From assembly GCF_025362505.1 (NCBI RefSeq), contig NZ_JANYGG010000138.1, positions 17,200-81,199 on the forward strand: a DNA stretch of 64,000 nucleotides, written 5' to 3'. Source of the DNA: Sphingomonas sp. Lineage in GTDB: Bacteria; Pseudomonadota; Alphaproteobacteria; Sphingomonadales; Sphingomonadaceae. Below are positions 9,682 to 18,154 of this stretch, piece after piece. Both the position numbers and the translations under genes were made by a program. The first letter of the stretch is position 1, and each line of letters begins with the position of its first letter. Under the pieces are notes generated by a model. The model saw only the letters and a program-made list of their open reading frames with translations, had not been told where the DNA came from and searched no databases.

Positions 9682-10800
9682 TTAGTTGGACACTTCGGCC
9701 CAGGCCCAATCGAGCCACGGCCCGAGCGCCTCGATATCCGAGGTATCGACGGTCGCCCCGCACCAGATGCGCAAGCCCGGCGGCGCATCGCGATACCCAG
9801 CGATGTCATACGCCACCCCCTCGGCCTCGAGCAGCCCGGCGAATTTCTTGATCAGCGCTTCGTCAGCGCCCTCGACCGTCAGGCATACGCTGGTCGTCGA
9901 CCGGGTCGCCGGATCCGCCGCGAGATGCCCCAGCCACGACCGCTCGGCCACGATCTGGCCGAGCGCCGCCGCATTGGCATCGCTCCGCGCGATCAGCCCG
10001 TCCGCGCCGCCGACCGACCTCGCCCATTCAAGCGCGCAGATCGCATCCTCGACCGCCAGCATCGACGGCGTGTTGATCGTCTCGCCCTTGAATACGCCTT
10101 CGGTCAGTTTGCCTTTCGACACGAGCCGGAACAGCTTGGGCAGGGGCCACGCGGGCGTGTAGGTTTCCAGCCGCTCGACCGCCCGCGGCCCGAGGATCAG
10201 CACGCCATGCGCGCCCTCTCCGCCGAGCACCTTCTGCCACGAGAAGGTCGCAACATCGATCTTGTCCCACGGGATCGGGTAAGCGAACACCGCGCTGGTC
10301 GCGTCGGCGAAGCTCAGCCCCTCGCGGTTATCCGCAATCCAATCGCCATCGGGTACCCGCACCCCCGACGTCGTCCCGTTCCAGGTGAACAGCACATCGT
10401 TCGCCCAGTCGATCTGGCCCAGGTCCGGCAACTGCCCGTAATCGGCGCGAATCACGGTCGGGTCGAGCTTCAATTGTTTGACCGCATCGGTCACCCAGCC
10501 ATCGCCGAAGCTCTCCCACGCAAGCGTCGTCACCGGCCGCGCACCGAGCATCGTCCACATCGCCATTTCAAAGGCGCCAGTGTCCGATCCGGGCACGATC
10601 CCGATGCGATGCGTGTCGGGCAGCCGCAGCAATTCGCGCATCAAATCGATGCTGTATTGCAGGCGCGCCTTGCCGATCTTCGACCGGTGCGACCGGCCGA
10701 GGCTTTCGGTAGCGAGTTTGGAAGCATCCCAGCCGGGCGGCTTGGCGCATGGCCCGGACGAGAAATAAGGACGCGCGGGGCGCGTGGCAGGTTTCGTCAC
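9682..10800 (-). CDS. serC: phosphoserine aminotransferase
   Basis: PLP enzyme turning 3-phosphohydroxypyruvate into phosphoserine; it may also serve pyridoxine synthesis. The 372-residue protein is of the alphaproteobacterial subtype, starting VTKPATRPARPYFSSGPCAKPPGW, with the PLP lysine in ATFSWQKVLGGEGAHG and the phosphate contacts in NGTTSG. I chose the GTG at 10800 because a clear AGGAGAG Shine-Dalgarno stands 6-7 bases before it and the protein starts as its relatives do; the longer frame to 10944 reads through the leader RNA. The Shine-Dalgarno is folded into the second hairpin of the upstream leader, so translation is probably gated by that RNA. Confidence 0.95.
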   Translation of the reverse strand: MTKPATRPARPYFSSGPCAKPPGWDASKLATESLGRSHRSKIGKARLQYSIDLMRELLRLPDTHRIGIVPGSDTGAFEMAMWTMLGARPVTTLAWESFGDGWVTDAVKQLKLDPTVIRADYGQLPDLGQIDWANDVLFTWNGTTSGVRVPDGDWIADNREGLSFADATSAVFAYPIPWDKIDVATFSWQKVLGGEGAHGVLILGPRAVERLETYTPAWPLPKLFRLVSKGKLTEGVFKGETINTPSMLAVEDAICALEWARSVGGADGLIARSDANAAALGQIVAERSWLGHLAADPATRSTTSVCLTVEGADEALIKKFAGLLEAEGVAYDIAGYRDAPPGLRIWCGATVDTSDIEALGPWLDWAWAEVSN

Positions 10801-10803
10801 TTT

Positions 10804-10857
10804 CAGTCTCTCCTCACAGAGAGCTCGCGCCGCGTTGGGACGGCGTGGCCCGTCGCC
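10804..10857 (-). ncRNA. candidate serC-motif leader RNA
   Basis: Read on the minus strand, two hairpins stand directly before serC. The first is GACGG-GCCACG-CCGTC. The second is CTCTC-TGTGAG-GAGAG and buries the AGGAG ribosome-binding site, with the GTG start a few bases on. A conserved alphaproteobacterial element in front of serC operons, the serC RNA motif, has this position and arrangement; I recognise it from memory and could not run a covariance search. The ligand or signal of the motif is not established. Confidence 0.6.
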
Positions 10858-10876
10858 GCTAATAGCGGTCAAATGC

Positions 10877-10903
10877 TGCAGTGCAAGCCAATGCTGCACT
10901 GCA
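10877..10903. promoter_or_regulatory. inverted repeat TGCAGTGCA-N9-TGCACTGCA upstream of serC
   Basis: Two 9-base arms, exact reverse complements, separated by 9 bases, lie in the serC promoter region. Each arm contains the core TGCANTGCA, which recurs in front of the phasin gene at 17446. The arrangement suggests a dimeric regulator site. It resembles TGC/GCA-rich operators described for the PHA regulator PhaR in alphaproteobacteria, but that link is recalled rather than checked. Confidence 0.5.
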
Positions 10904-11173
10904 AAGACGCACCCTGGCGACAGGGATTCGCACATCGCTTTCACGCCAACCGACTAACCTCGCGCAACCCGTTGAAACGGTTCACCGCAGGGTGCGGACG
11001 GTTCGTCCCGTGCAGCGGAACTAGCTGTTGAATTGCTTAACCATTCGCGGTCTCAAGTCCCGGCCACCGCTCGAAGGGCATTCGAACGGCACGGCGACGG
11101 GGCTGGGGAGCTCCTTTGCAATTGGGACGAAGCGGCAAAGCGATTCGCCGCGACGGACGAGTTTGGAGCACCG

Positions 11174-12211
11174 ATGACCGCAGTTTTCGCCGTATCGAAA
11201 TCGCTCATTCGCGACCGTGATTTCTTCGTCCATGACGGATCCAGTCTCCGCCGCCTGCGCCTGTCGGCCCCGGTCCAGCTGCTGTTCCTTGCCATCCTCA
11301 CCGCACTGATCGCTTTCTCGGGCTATTCCGCTGCCCGCCTGTTAGCCGGCCCCGCCGCGCGGCCCGCCACCATCTCCCCCGCCATTGCCGCTTCGACCGA
11401 AGCCCGCACGCGCAAGATCGAGCAGCGCCAGGCGCTGATCGAAGCCGCACTGACCGGCCGCCGCCTCGCTCCCGCGAACGTCGCCGGCAAAGACGCCCTC
11501 GCCCGCGTCGAAACCGCTCAGCTGCAGCAGGCCGCGCTCGTCGCCAGCGCGCTCGACGTCCGCTACCGGGTCACTACCGCAGAGCTGAAGCGCCTCGGCC
11601 TGACCCCCGCCCGCCTCGGCCAGACCGGCGAGGGCGGCCCGTTCGAAAGCGTGTCGATTAACTCTGTGCGGGCCGACCCGACCTTCAAGGCGCTGTTCGC
11701 CAGCTGGAAGAAGCTCGACAGCCTGCAGGACAGCGCGATCGCCGTCCCGTCGGAAAAGCCGGTCAGGACCGCCTCCTTCACCTCGGGCTTCGGCGTCCGC
11801 TCTGACCCATTCCAGGCACGCGCCGCGATGCACCCGGGGATCGACCTCGCCGGCGCGATGGGTACCCCGATCTACGCCACCGCCGATGGCACCGTGCTTC
11901 GCGCGGGCTGGAACGGTGGCGGCTACGGCAACCTCGTCGAGCTCGATCATGGCAAGGGCATTGCCACCCGTTACGGCCACATGTCGGCGGTGCTCGTCTC
12001 GGCCGGACAGCATGTAACGCGTGGCCAGCAGATAGGCCGCATGGGCTCGACCGGCCGCTCGACCGGCAGCCACCTTCACTATGAAGTTCGCATCGACGGC
12101 CGACCGGTCAATCCGATCCCGTTCATGAAGTCGACCGACTACCTCCTCGCGATGCGTGCCGGCTCGGGCGCCGCGCTCGACCAGATCGCGATGGGTGGGC
12201 CGAAACGCTAA
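11174..12211 (+). CDS. M23-family murein peptidase (LysM-less, membrane-anchored)
   Basis: A 345-residue zinc endopeptidase expected to cut peptidoglycan cross-links in the periplasm, or to act as a non-enzymatic activator of amidases. A single N-terminal membrane segment (about residues 33-55, LLFLAILTALIAFSGYSAA) leads into a coiled Ala-rich stretch, then the LytM domain (about 205-315). SGFGVRSDPF, HPGIDLAGAMGTPI (first His and Asp zinc ligands), GHMSAVLV and SHLHYEVRIDG (last HxH) are all intact, so it should be active. The ATG at 11174 has GGAG seven bases upstream. The 230 bp before it hold no gene, only the serC control region and presumably its own promoter. Confidence 0.9.
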   Translation: MTAVFAVSKSLIRDRDFFVHDGSSLRRLRLSAPVQLLFLAILTALIAFSGYSAARLLAGPAARPATISPAIAASTEARTRKIEQRQALIEAALTGRRLAPANVAGKDALARVETAQLQQAALVASALDVRYRVTTAELKRLGLTPARLGQTGEGGPFESVSINSVRADPTFKALFASWKKLDSLQDSAIAVPSEKPVRTASFTSGFGVRSDPFQARAAMHPGIDLAGAMGTPIYATADGTVLRAGWNGGGYGNLVELDHGKGIATRYGHMSAVLVSAGQHVTRGQQIGRMGSTGRSTGSHLHYEVRIDGRPVNPIPFMKSTDYLLAMRAGSGAALDQIAMGGPKR

Positions 12212-12279
12212 CGGCTCGCCGTCAGCTACAATCGCCTGATAAGCTTGCTGATAGCGTTCGCGACCCCTATCTCCATCTT

Positions 12280-12603
12280 ATGACTGACGTTCAGCTCACC
12301 GCCAGCGCCGCCAAGCGCGTCGCCGCTATCGCGGCCAAGCAGGACAAGCCCGCCGTGCTCCGCCTCGCGGTCGAGGGCGGCGGTTGCGCCGGTTTCAGCT
12401 ACAAGTTCGCGCTGGGCGAACCCGAGGCCGATGATATGCTCGTCGAAACCGACGGCGTCTGCCTCGTTGTCGACCCGATGACCCTCGACCTCGTCCGCGG
12501 CTCGGCGGTCGATTTCGTCGAGGACATGGGCGGATCGGCGTTCAAGGTGACCAACCCCAACGCGGCGTCGGGCTGCGGTTGCGGGTCGAGCTTTTCGATC
12601 TGA
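12280..12603 (+). CDS. erpA: ErpA/IscA/HesB-family iron-sulfur insertion protein
   Basis: A-type carrier that passes [4Fe-4S] or [2Fe-2S] clusters to apo-enzymes. The 107-residue protein has the three family cysteines: one in GGGCAGFSYKF and two in SGCGCGSSFSI at the C-terminus. The length and the C-terminal GCGCGSSF form fit ErpA. It lies 68 bp after the peptidase gene and 24 bp before xth, so the three may share a transcript. Assignment to ErpA rather than IscA is by likeness only. Confidence 0.88.
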   Translation: MTDVQLTASAAKRVAAIAAKQDKPAVLRLAVEGGGCAGFSYKFALGEPEADDMLVETDGVCLVVDPMTLDLVRGSAVDFVEDMGGSAFKVTNPNAASGCGCGSSFSI

Positions 12604-12627
12604 CCCCGCGCCGCTAGACCGGCGATC

Positions 12628-13401
12628 ATGAAAATCGCCACCTACAACGTCAACGGCATCCGCGCCCGCCTCCCCCGCCTGCTCGAATGGCTCGACCGCG
12701 CGGCGCCCGACGTCGTCTGCCTGCAAGAACTCAAATGCGCCGACGAAGCACTCCCGATCGGCGACATCGAAGCGGCGGGCTACGGCGCCGTCTGGCATGG
12801 CCAGAAAGGCTTCAACGGCGTCGCGATATTGGCGAAAGGCGACGCTCCCATGCTCCGCCACATCGGCCTTCCCGGCGACCCCGACGACAGCCATTCGCGC
12901 TACATCGAGGCTGAGGTCGGCGACTTCGTCGTCGCCTCGCTTTACCTCCCCAACGGCAATCCGGTCGGCACCGACAAATTCGCCTACAAGCTCGCCTGGA
13001 TGGAGCGCCTCCGTGCCCATGCCGCCACGCTCCTCGCCGAGGAAAAGCCGACCATCCTCGCCGGCGACTGGAACGTCATCCCCGAAGACCGCGACGTCTT
13101 CTCCGCGAAGGCGGTCGCGGGGGACGCGCTGATTCAGCCCGAAACGCGCGCTGCGTACCGCACCATCCTCTACCAGGGCTGGACCGACGCGCTGCGCGTC
13201 CTCAACCCCGACGACCCCAAGCTGTGGACCTTCTGGGACTATACGATGGGCGCATGGCAGCGCGACTTGGGCTTCCGCATCGACCATCTCCTGTGCAGCC
13301 CGCAAGCCGTCGACCGCCTGCGCGCCGCCGGCGTCGACCGCTGGCCGCGCGGCGAGGAGAAAGCCAGCGACCATACCCCGGTGTGGGTCGACCTCGCCTA
13401 A
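12628..13401 (+). CDS. xth: exodeoxyribonuclease III
   Basis: AP endonuclease and 3'-5' exonuclease of base-excision repair. The 257-residue protein begins MKIATYNVNGIRARL, the classic EEP-family start, and continues with VCLQELKCAD (metal-binding Glu), SRYIEAEV, LAGDWNVIPEDRDV and LGFRIDHLLCSP, ending ASDHTPVWVDL with the catalytic Asp-His. All catalytic residues are present. It converges with the next gene and the two stop codons overlap by 4 bp. Confidence 0.95.
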   Translation: MKIATYNVNGIRARLPRLLEWLDRAAPDVVCLQELKCADEALPIGDIEAAGYGAVWHGQKGFNGVAILAKGDAPMLRHIGLPGDPDDSHSRYIEAEVGDFVVASLYLPNGNPVGTDKFAYKLAWMERLRAHAATLLAEEKPTILAGDWNVIPEDRDVFSAKAVAGDALIQPETRAAYRTILYQGWTDALRVLNPDDPKLWTFWDYTMGAWQRDLGFRIDHLLCSPQAVDRLRAAGVDRWPRGEEKASDHTPVWVDLA

Positions 13402-14540
13402 AGCGTCTTCTCGTAAATCCGGTAGGTATGATTGACCTTTGCACCGGGCAGTTCGGCAATCGACATCATCCCTTGGTTGTCCTCAAGGATCCAACCGAAC
13501 TCGCCATGAGTCGCGCCGAAATCTGCGACGATCGCGCGGCGGATATGCTCGATCAGCATAAACGCCAGCTGCCCCGCCATCCGCGTCCCGTGGAGCTTCT
13601 TCGCTACCCCCATCAGCGGCACCCGCACCCGCGCCGTCCTCGGCTTGCGTAACCGCCACAGCAGCTTGATAAAATTGAACGGGAACAGCTCGCCGTTCAA
13701 ATCCTTGGTCAAATCATTGATGTCGGGAATGGTCAGCATGAACGCCACCGGCTCCCCGTCCAGTTCGGCGATCAGCACCATTTCGGGGAAGATGATCGGC
13801 TTCAATTTCTTGCCGGCATAGGCAATCTCGTCGGGGGTCAGCGGCACATAACCCCAATTGTCGGACCAGGCATCGTTGAGCAGGTTCAAAATGATCGCCG
13901 AATCGCGCTCGAACTTGGACTTGTCGACCGGGCGAAGCACGATCCGCGGGTTCTTGTCCCCCGCCGCGACCAGCCGCGCCATCACCCCCTCAGCCGGCGG
14001 CCGAATATCGACCTCATAGGTCAGCAAATCCTTTGCCTTGGCGTAGCCCGCGCCGTCGATCCACCCTTGGTAGGCGGCAAGATGATGCCCCATCATGACC
14101 ATCGGCGGCTGCTCGAAACCTGAGATCAGCAGCCCCGGCTCGTCCCAGATCGACAGGCTGATCGGTCCCATTGACCGCGTCATCCCCTCGCCCCGTAACC
14201 ACTCCTCGGCCTGCGCGATCAGCGCCGCAGCCGCCACGCCGTCGAGCGCCTCGAACATCCCCCAGTGGCCGATCCCCGGCCCCATATGCTCGAGCACCAG
14301 CTGGTCGACCTGCGCACTGATCCGGCCGACGACCTTGCCGCCCCGCTCCGCCAGCCACAGCTGCGCCCTGGCGTGCCCGAACCACGGGTTCTTCTTCGGA
14401 TCGATCAGCCCGTGGACCTCGTCCTTGAGCGGGGGGACCCAGGCGGGATCGTCCTTGTAGACCTCCCATGCGAGGTCGACGAACTGCTTGCGATCGGCCT
14501 TGGTGACAACCGGACGGATGGTGACGGGTGCGTTGCTCAT
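13398..14540 (-). CDS. GNAT-like conserved protein of unknown substrate
   Basis: A 380-residue protein often labelled N-acetyltransferase or, wrongly, dATP pyrophosphohydrolase in related genomes. Two GNAT-like halves can be guessed: the first with AQLWLAERGGKVVGRISAQVDQ (about residues 60-82), the second with MVLIAELDGEPVAFMLTIPDI (about 260-280). The trailing DFGATHGEFGWILEDNQGMMSI resembles a coenzyme A binding C-terminal part. The conserved WDEPGLLISGFEQPPMVMMG segment has no known role. It lies 48 bp downstream of murA on the same strand and may be its operon partner, but no pathway can be named. Confidence 0.75.
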   Translation of the reverse strand: MSNAPVTIRPVVTKADRKQFVDLAWEVYKDDPAWVPPLKDEVHGLIDPKKNPWFGHARAQLWLAERGGKVVGRISAQVDQLVLEHMGPGIGHWGMFEALDGVAAAALIAQAEEWLRGEGMTRSMGPISLSIWDEPGLLISGFEQPPMVMMGHHLAAYQGWIDGAGYAKAKDLLTYEVDIRPPAEGVMARLVAAGDKNPRIVLRPVDKSKFERDSAIILNLLNDAWSDNWGYVPLTPDEIAYAGKKLKPIIFPEMVLIAELDGEPVAFMLTIPDINDLTKDLNGELFPFNFIKLLWRLRKPRTARVRVPLMGVAKKLHGTRMAGQLAFMLIEHIRRAIVADFGATHGEFGWILEDNQGMMSIAELPGAKVNHTYRIYEKTL

Positions 14541-14588
14541 CGGTGAGGCGTAGCGGCTGCCTGCTTGCCTGTCACTTACCCGCCAGGT

Positions 14589-15869
14589 TCAGCTCCCGCG
14601 CCGTTCGATGTTCGCGCCGACCGCCGACAATTTCTCCTCGAGCCGCTCGTAACCGCGATCGAGGTGGTAGACCCGCAGCACTTCGGTTTCGCCCTCGGCC
14701 GCGAGGCCCGCCAGCACCAGACTCATCGACGCGCGCAGGTCGGTCGCCATCACCTTCGCCCCGGTCAGCCCGGCAACCCCATGGACGATCGCCGACCGCC
14801 CGCGGACGTCGATGCTCGCTCCCATCCGGCGCAGTTCCGGAACGTGCATGTATCGGTTTTCGAAAATCGTCTCCTCGAGGAAGCTTTCGCCCTGCGCGAG
14901 GCACATCATCGCCATGAACTGCGCCTGCATGTCGGTCGGGAAGCCGGGGTAAGGCGCGGTCGAGATGGCGAGCGGCCGCAGCGGCTTGTCGGCGGTGACG
15001 CGGATCCCCTTGCCGCTGAATTCAACGATCAGCCCGGCCGCGGCGAGCGCGTTGGTGATCGCCAGCATGTCGTGCGGCCGCGCCCCGACGAGCTCAATCG
15101 ACCCACCGGTGATCCCAACCGCGCAGGCATAGCTGCCCGCCTCGATCCGGTCGGGCATGACCTCATATTCGCAGCCGTGCAGCCCCTCGACCCCGCGGAT
15201 GATCAGGTGCGACGAGCCGATTCCGTCGATCCTCCCGCCCATCGCCACCAGCAAATTGCACAGGTCGACGATCTCCGGCTCGCGCGCGGCGTTGAACAGC
15301 TGGGTCTTCCCCTTGGCCAGCACCGCCGCCATCAGCGCATTCTCGGTCGCGCCGACCGACACCACCGGAAAGCTGTAGTCGCCGCCCGGCAGCCGGCCCT
15401 TGGGCGCGGTCGCCTTCACATAACCGGCGGCAAGCTCGATCTCGGCGCCCATCGCCTCAAGCGCGCGCAGGTGCAGGTCGATCGGCCGGTCGCCGATCGC
15501 GCAGCCGCCCGGTAGCGAGACGGTCGCCTCTCCCGCCCGCGCCAGCATCGGGCCGAGCACGAGGATCGACGCGCGCATCTTGCGCACCATGTCGTAGGGC
15601 GCGACGGTCGAGGCGAGATCCTTCGCCTGCAACGTCATCCGCCGTCCGATCTCGCCCGGCTTGACCCCGTCAACCTTGGTCGACGCGCCGAGCCCGTTGA
15701 GCAGGTGCGAGAAATTGTCGACATCGGCCAGCCGTGGCAGGTTGGCGAGGGTCAGCTTCTCATTGGTCAGCAACGCGCACGGCAACAGCGCCAGCGCACT
15801 GTTCTTCGCCCCCGAGATCGGAATCTGCCCTTCGAGCCGCTGCCCGCCGACGATGTGAATGCTGTCCAT
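14589..15869 (-). CDS. murA: UDP-N-acetylglucosamine 1-carboxyvinyltransferase
   Basis: Adds enolpyruvate from PEP to UDP-GlcNAc, the first committed step of peptidoglycan synthesis. The 426-residue protein contains [11 protein letters not shown] near residue 20 (PEP-binding Lys), the fosfomycin-target cysteine in [13 protein letters not shown] (about residue 122), and [18 protein letters not shown] near the C-terminus. Cytosolic. Fosfomycin sensitivity at the cysteine is predicted because it is not replaced by Asp. Two lobes of about equal length are complete. Confidence 0.97.
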   Translation of the reverse strand: MDSIHIVGGQRLEGQIPISGAKNSALALLPCALLTNEKLTLANLPRLADVDNFSHLLNGLGASTKVDGVKPGEIGRRMTLQAKDLASTVAPYDMVRKMRASILVLGPMLARAGEATVSLPGGCAIGDRPIDLHLRALEAMGAEIELAAGYVKATAPKGRLPGGDYSFPVVSVGATENALMAAVLAKGKTQLFNAAREPEIVDLCNLLVAMGGRIDGIGSSHLIIRGVEGLHGCEYEVMPDRIEAGSYACAVGITGGSIELVGARPHDMLAITNALAAAGLIVEFSGKGIRVTADKPLRPLAISTAPYPGFPTDMQAQFMAMMCLAQGESFLEETIFENRYMHVPELRRMGASIDVRGRSAIVHGVAGLTGAKVMATDLRASMSLVLAGLAAEGETEVLRVYHLDRGYERLEEKLSAVGANIERRGS

Positions 15870-15918
15870 CGAAGCGCGGTAAATTCAAACCTTCCTCGCT
15901 GCAAGGGAGGGAAAAAGT

Positions 15919-16293
15919 CTACGCCTTCTCCAGCGTGCACTGCAGCGGGTGCTGGTTTTCCCGCGCGAAGTCGATCACCTGGCTGACCTTGGTCTCGGCG
16001 ACCTCGTAAGTGAACACCCCGCACACCGCGAGGCCCTGCTGGTGGACCTGGAGCATGACCCGCGTCGCATCCTCGATCCCCATCGAGAAGAAGCGCTGCA
16101 GGCACAGCACGACAAATTCCATCGGCGTATAATCGTCGTTGAGCATCAGCACCTTGTAGTTGCTCGGTTTCTTGGTGCGCGGACGGGTCCGGGTGACGAC
16201 TCCGGTCTCGCCGTCCTCGCGCCCGCCGCCACCGCCGCCGCGGCCGTCATCGATCCCCTGGTCGCCGCCGCGTCCCGGCTCATCGCCCGCCAT
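15919..16293 (-). CDS. clpS: ATP-dependent Clp protease adaptor ClpS
   Basis: Delivers N-degron substrates to ClpAP. A low-complexity Gly/Asp/Arg-rich start (about 30 residues) precedes the conserved core: [20 protein letters not shown] holds the N-degron pocket, followed by [20 protein letters not shown] and [19 protein letters not shown] give the ATG at 16293 (124 residues); an ATG 15 bases further upstream (16308) is equally possible, as neither has a good Shine-Dalgarno. clpA is not in the window. Confidence 0.9.
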   Translation of the reverse strand: MAGDEPGRGGDQGIDDGRGGGGGGREDGETGVVTRTRPRTKKPSNYKVLMLNDDYTPMEFVVLCLQRFFSMGIEDATRVMLQVHQQGLAVCGVFTYEVAETKVSQVIDFARENQHPLQCTLEKA

Positions 16294-16398
16294 GCTGGTT
16301 CTGCTCATCATCACGACGAATATGGCAATGGTTGATCCTGCTGCAAGGCGAGAGTGACGCGCGCACCCCTTTAAACGGAAAACCATTGCCACAGTGCC

Positions 16399-16442
16399 AA
16401 AAAAACGGAAACGGCCGCTCCCCAGATACAGGGGGAGCGGCC
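16399..16442 (-). terminator. rho-independent terminator of the phasin gene
   Basis: A perfect 11-bp stem (GGCCGCTCCCC and its complement) around an 8-base loop is followed on the minus strand by TTTCCG and a run of seven T. It stands about 115 bp past the phasin stop and before clpS, so it should end phasin transcripts and insulate clpS. It is the clearest intrinsic terminator in the window. Confidence 0.85.
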
Positions 16443-16555
16443 GCTGATGACTGACCGAGGAGAGAAGGTCAGCCAATCTTGGTATTCGACGAGACCGTCA
16501 TTCACGCTCTCGACAGGAGCGCGACGCGCTTCTGCCTCGAACGATCAGGCTCTTG

Positions 16556-17383
16556 TTACGCCGTCAGCTCGCTGAACTTCTCGGCGTTGACGCTGGCGCG
16601 GCTCGACAGCGGCTGCACCGCTTCACCGGTAAGCTTGACCAGCTGCTCGGTGAACTTCGAACCGTCGGCGACCATGCGGTCGAACGAGGCGCGGACCATT
16701 TCCGACTGCAGCTGGAAAAACTCGGTCGGCGACTTGGCTTCGGTCAGCGTCTTTACCGCGGCGGTGGTCTGCTCGACGCTCGACTTGGTCGTGGCGACGA
16801 TCTCGGTGCCGAGGTCACGCGCGCCGGCGGTGGCGATGCGGCTCGCCTCGACGACCGCTTCCAGGTTGGCCTTGGCGGCTTCGGTCAGCTGCCCGGCGAA
16901 TGCCTGGCTCTTGCGAACGGCTTCCTGGCTCTTCTCGCCGGCATCGGCGAACAGGGTCTGAAATTGATCGGCGCCCGGCAACTGGGTGAAACCGGCGAAG
17001 AAGTTGGTGGCATCGGTCATGGTCTTGGTTCCTTGAAAATAAGTGTTCGAAGTGGGGGCCGCGAGCGGCTTGACGGCGGCGGCGTTGATCGGCGACGCAA
17101 CCTTGCGAACATATTTGCGCTTGGCGACGGTTGCGCTCGCCTTGCGATTGACCTTGCGGACTGCCTCGACGACCGCAGTCGCCGGGGTCTTGATGCGGGC
17201 AATGCGCGGCTTGGCGGCGGCCTTTACCGCCAGCGGGGCCGACTTCGCCGCAATCGGCTTGGTGACAAGAGCGGCCGTCGTGTCGGCCTTGATGGGGGCC
17301 GTCGCGTTGGCGGCTACTGCATCGGTAACATTCCTGGTCGCCGTATCGACTGCGCCTTCGACGGCGGTTGAAACTTCACTCAT
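16556..17383 (-). CDS. phasin family protein with long basic N-terminal extension
   Basis: Coats polyhydroxyalkanoate granules. Residues 122-275 form the phasin domain: MTDATNFFAGFTQLPGAD, an amphipathic Ala-rich helical core and FFQLQSEMVRASFDRMVADG near the C-terminus. Residues 1-120 are an Ala/Lys/Thr-rich, low-complexity, strongly basic extension resembling histone-like or PhaF tails. A second in-frame ATG at 17020 has the strong Shine-Dalgarno AAGGAAC, so a 154-residue canonical phasin may also be made. A TGCACTGCAGCA site lies about 65 bp before the first start and a terminator follows the gene. The PHA synthase is at 23.4 kb. Confidence 0.85.
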   Translation of the reverse strand: MSEVSTAVEGAVDTATRNVTDAVAANATAPIKADTTAALVTKPIAAKSAPLAVKAAAKPRIARIKTPATAVVEAVRKVNRKASATVAKRKYVRKVASPINAAAVKPLAAPTSNTYFQGTKTMTDATNFFAGFTQLPGADQFQTLFADAGEKSQEAVRKSQAFAGQLTEAAKANLEAVVEASRIATAGARDLGTEIVATTKSSVEQTTAAVKTLTEAKSPTEFFQLQSEMVRASFDRMVADGSKFTEQLVKLTGEAVQPLSSRASVNAEKFSELTA

Positions 17384-17445
17384 TAGTCAACTCCTATGTT
17401 GCGGTGCACAATACGCGAGTCGTCAAAGGGTTGCAAGAAAATTGT

Positions 17446-17457
17446 TGCACTGCAGCA
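17446..17457. promoter_or_regulatory. candidate PhaR-type operator TGCACTGCAGCA upstream of phasin
   Basis: The site sits between the divergent phasin and gmk genes and shares the palindromic core TGCANTGCA with the inverted repeat in front of serC. Alphaproteobacterial PhaR repressors are reported to bind TGC-N3-GCA type sites before phasin genes. No phaR gene is in the window, so the assignment is inference. Confidence 0.5.
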
Positions 17458-17500
17458 AAAGCCTTCTTGACGTGCTGACACGGGCGCGGCAACAGCGGTC

Positions 17501-18154
17501 ATGGACCTCGACCAGAATCAGGCGATCGGCCGCAAGCGACGCGGCCTGCTGATCGTCCTGTCATCGCCCTCCGGAGCGGGCAAATCGACCATCAGCCGGA
17601 TGCTGCTCGACGCCGACCGCGACGTGACCATGTCGGTTTCTGCTACCACCCGCCCGATTCGCCCCGGCGAAGTCGAGGGCCGCGACTATCATTTTGTCAG
17701 CGAAGTCGATTTCAAGCGCATGGTCGAAGAGGGCGAATTCGCCGAATGGGCGCCGGTGTTCGACCACCATTACGGCTCGCCCCAGACCCCGATCAAGGCC
17801 GCGCTGAAGGCCGGCCGCGACGTCCTCTTCGACATCGACTGGCAGGGCACCCAGCAACTTCACGCGGCGATGGGCGAGGACCTCGTCCGCGTCTTCATCC
17901 TCCCTCCGTCGATGGTCGAACTCGAGCGCCGCCTGCGCGACCGCGGCACCGACAGCGCCGAGATCATCGCCAGCCGGATGAGCCGCGCCGCGGGCGAGAT
18001 CAGCCACTGGGCCGAATATGATTATGTCCTGGTCAACGAGGATCCGGCGACCTGCCTCGCCGACGTCCGCGCGATCCTTGCCGCCGAGCGATTGAAGCGC
18101 TGGCGCCAGGCTGGCCTCGTCGCCTTCGTCCGCGATCTCGTCGCCCAGCGCTAA
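17501..18154 (+). CDS. gmk: guanylate kinase
   Basis: Phosphorylates GMP to GDP with ATP. The 217-residue protein has the P-loop SSPSGAGKSTISR (about residues 21-33), SATTRPIRPGEVEGRDYHFVS for GMP binding, and FDIDWQGTQQL. It is complete and diverges from the phasin gene. A weak purine stretch precedes the ATG. The 3' end overlaps the ATP12-like gene by 4 bp in convergent orientation. Confidence 0.95.
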   Translation: MDLDQNQAIGRKRRGLLIVLSSPSGAGKSTISRMLLDADRDVTMSVSATTRPIRPGEVEGRDYHFVSEVDFKRMVEEGEFAEWAPVFDHHYGSPQTPIKAALKAGRDVLFDIDWQGTQQLHAAMGEDLVRVFILPPSMVELERRLRDRGTDSAEIIASRMSRAAGEISHWAEYDYVLVNEDPATCLADVRAILAAERLKRWRQAGLVAFVRDLVAQR

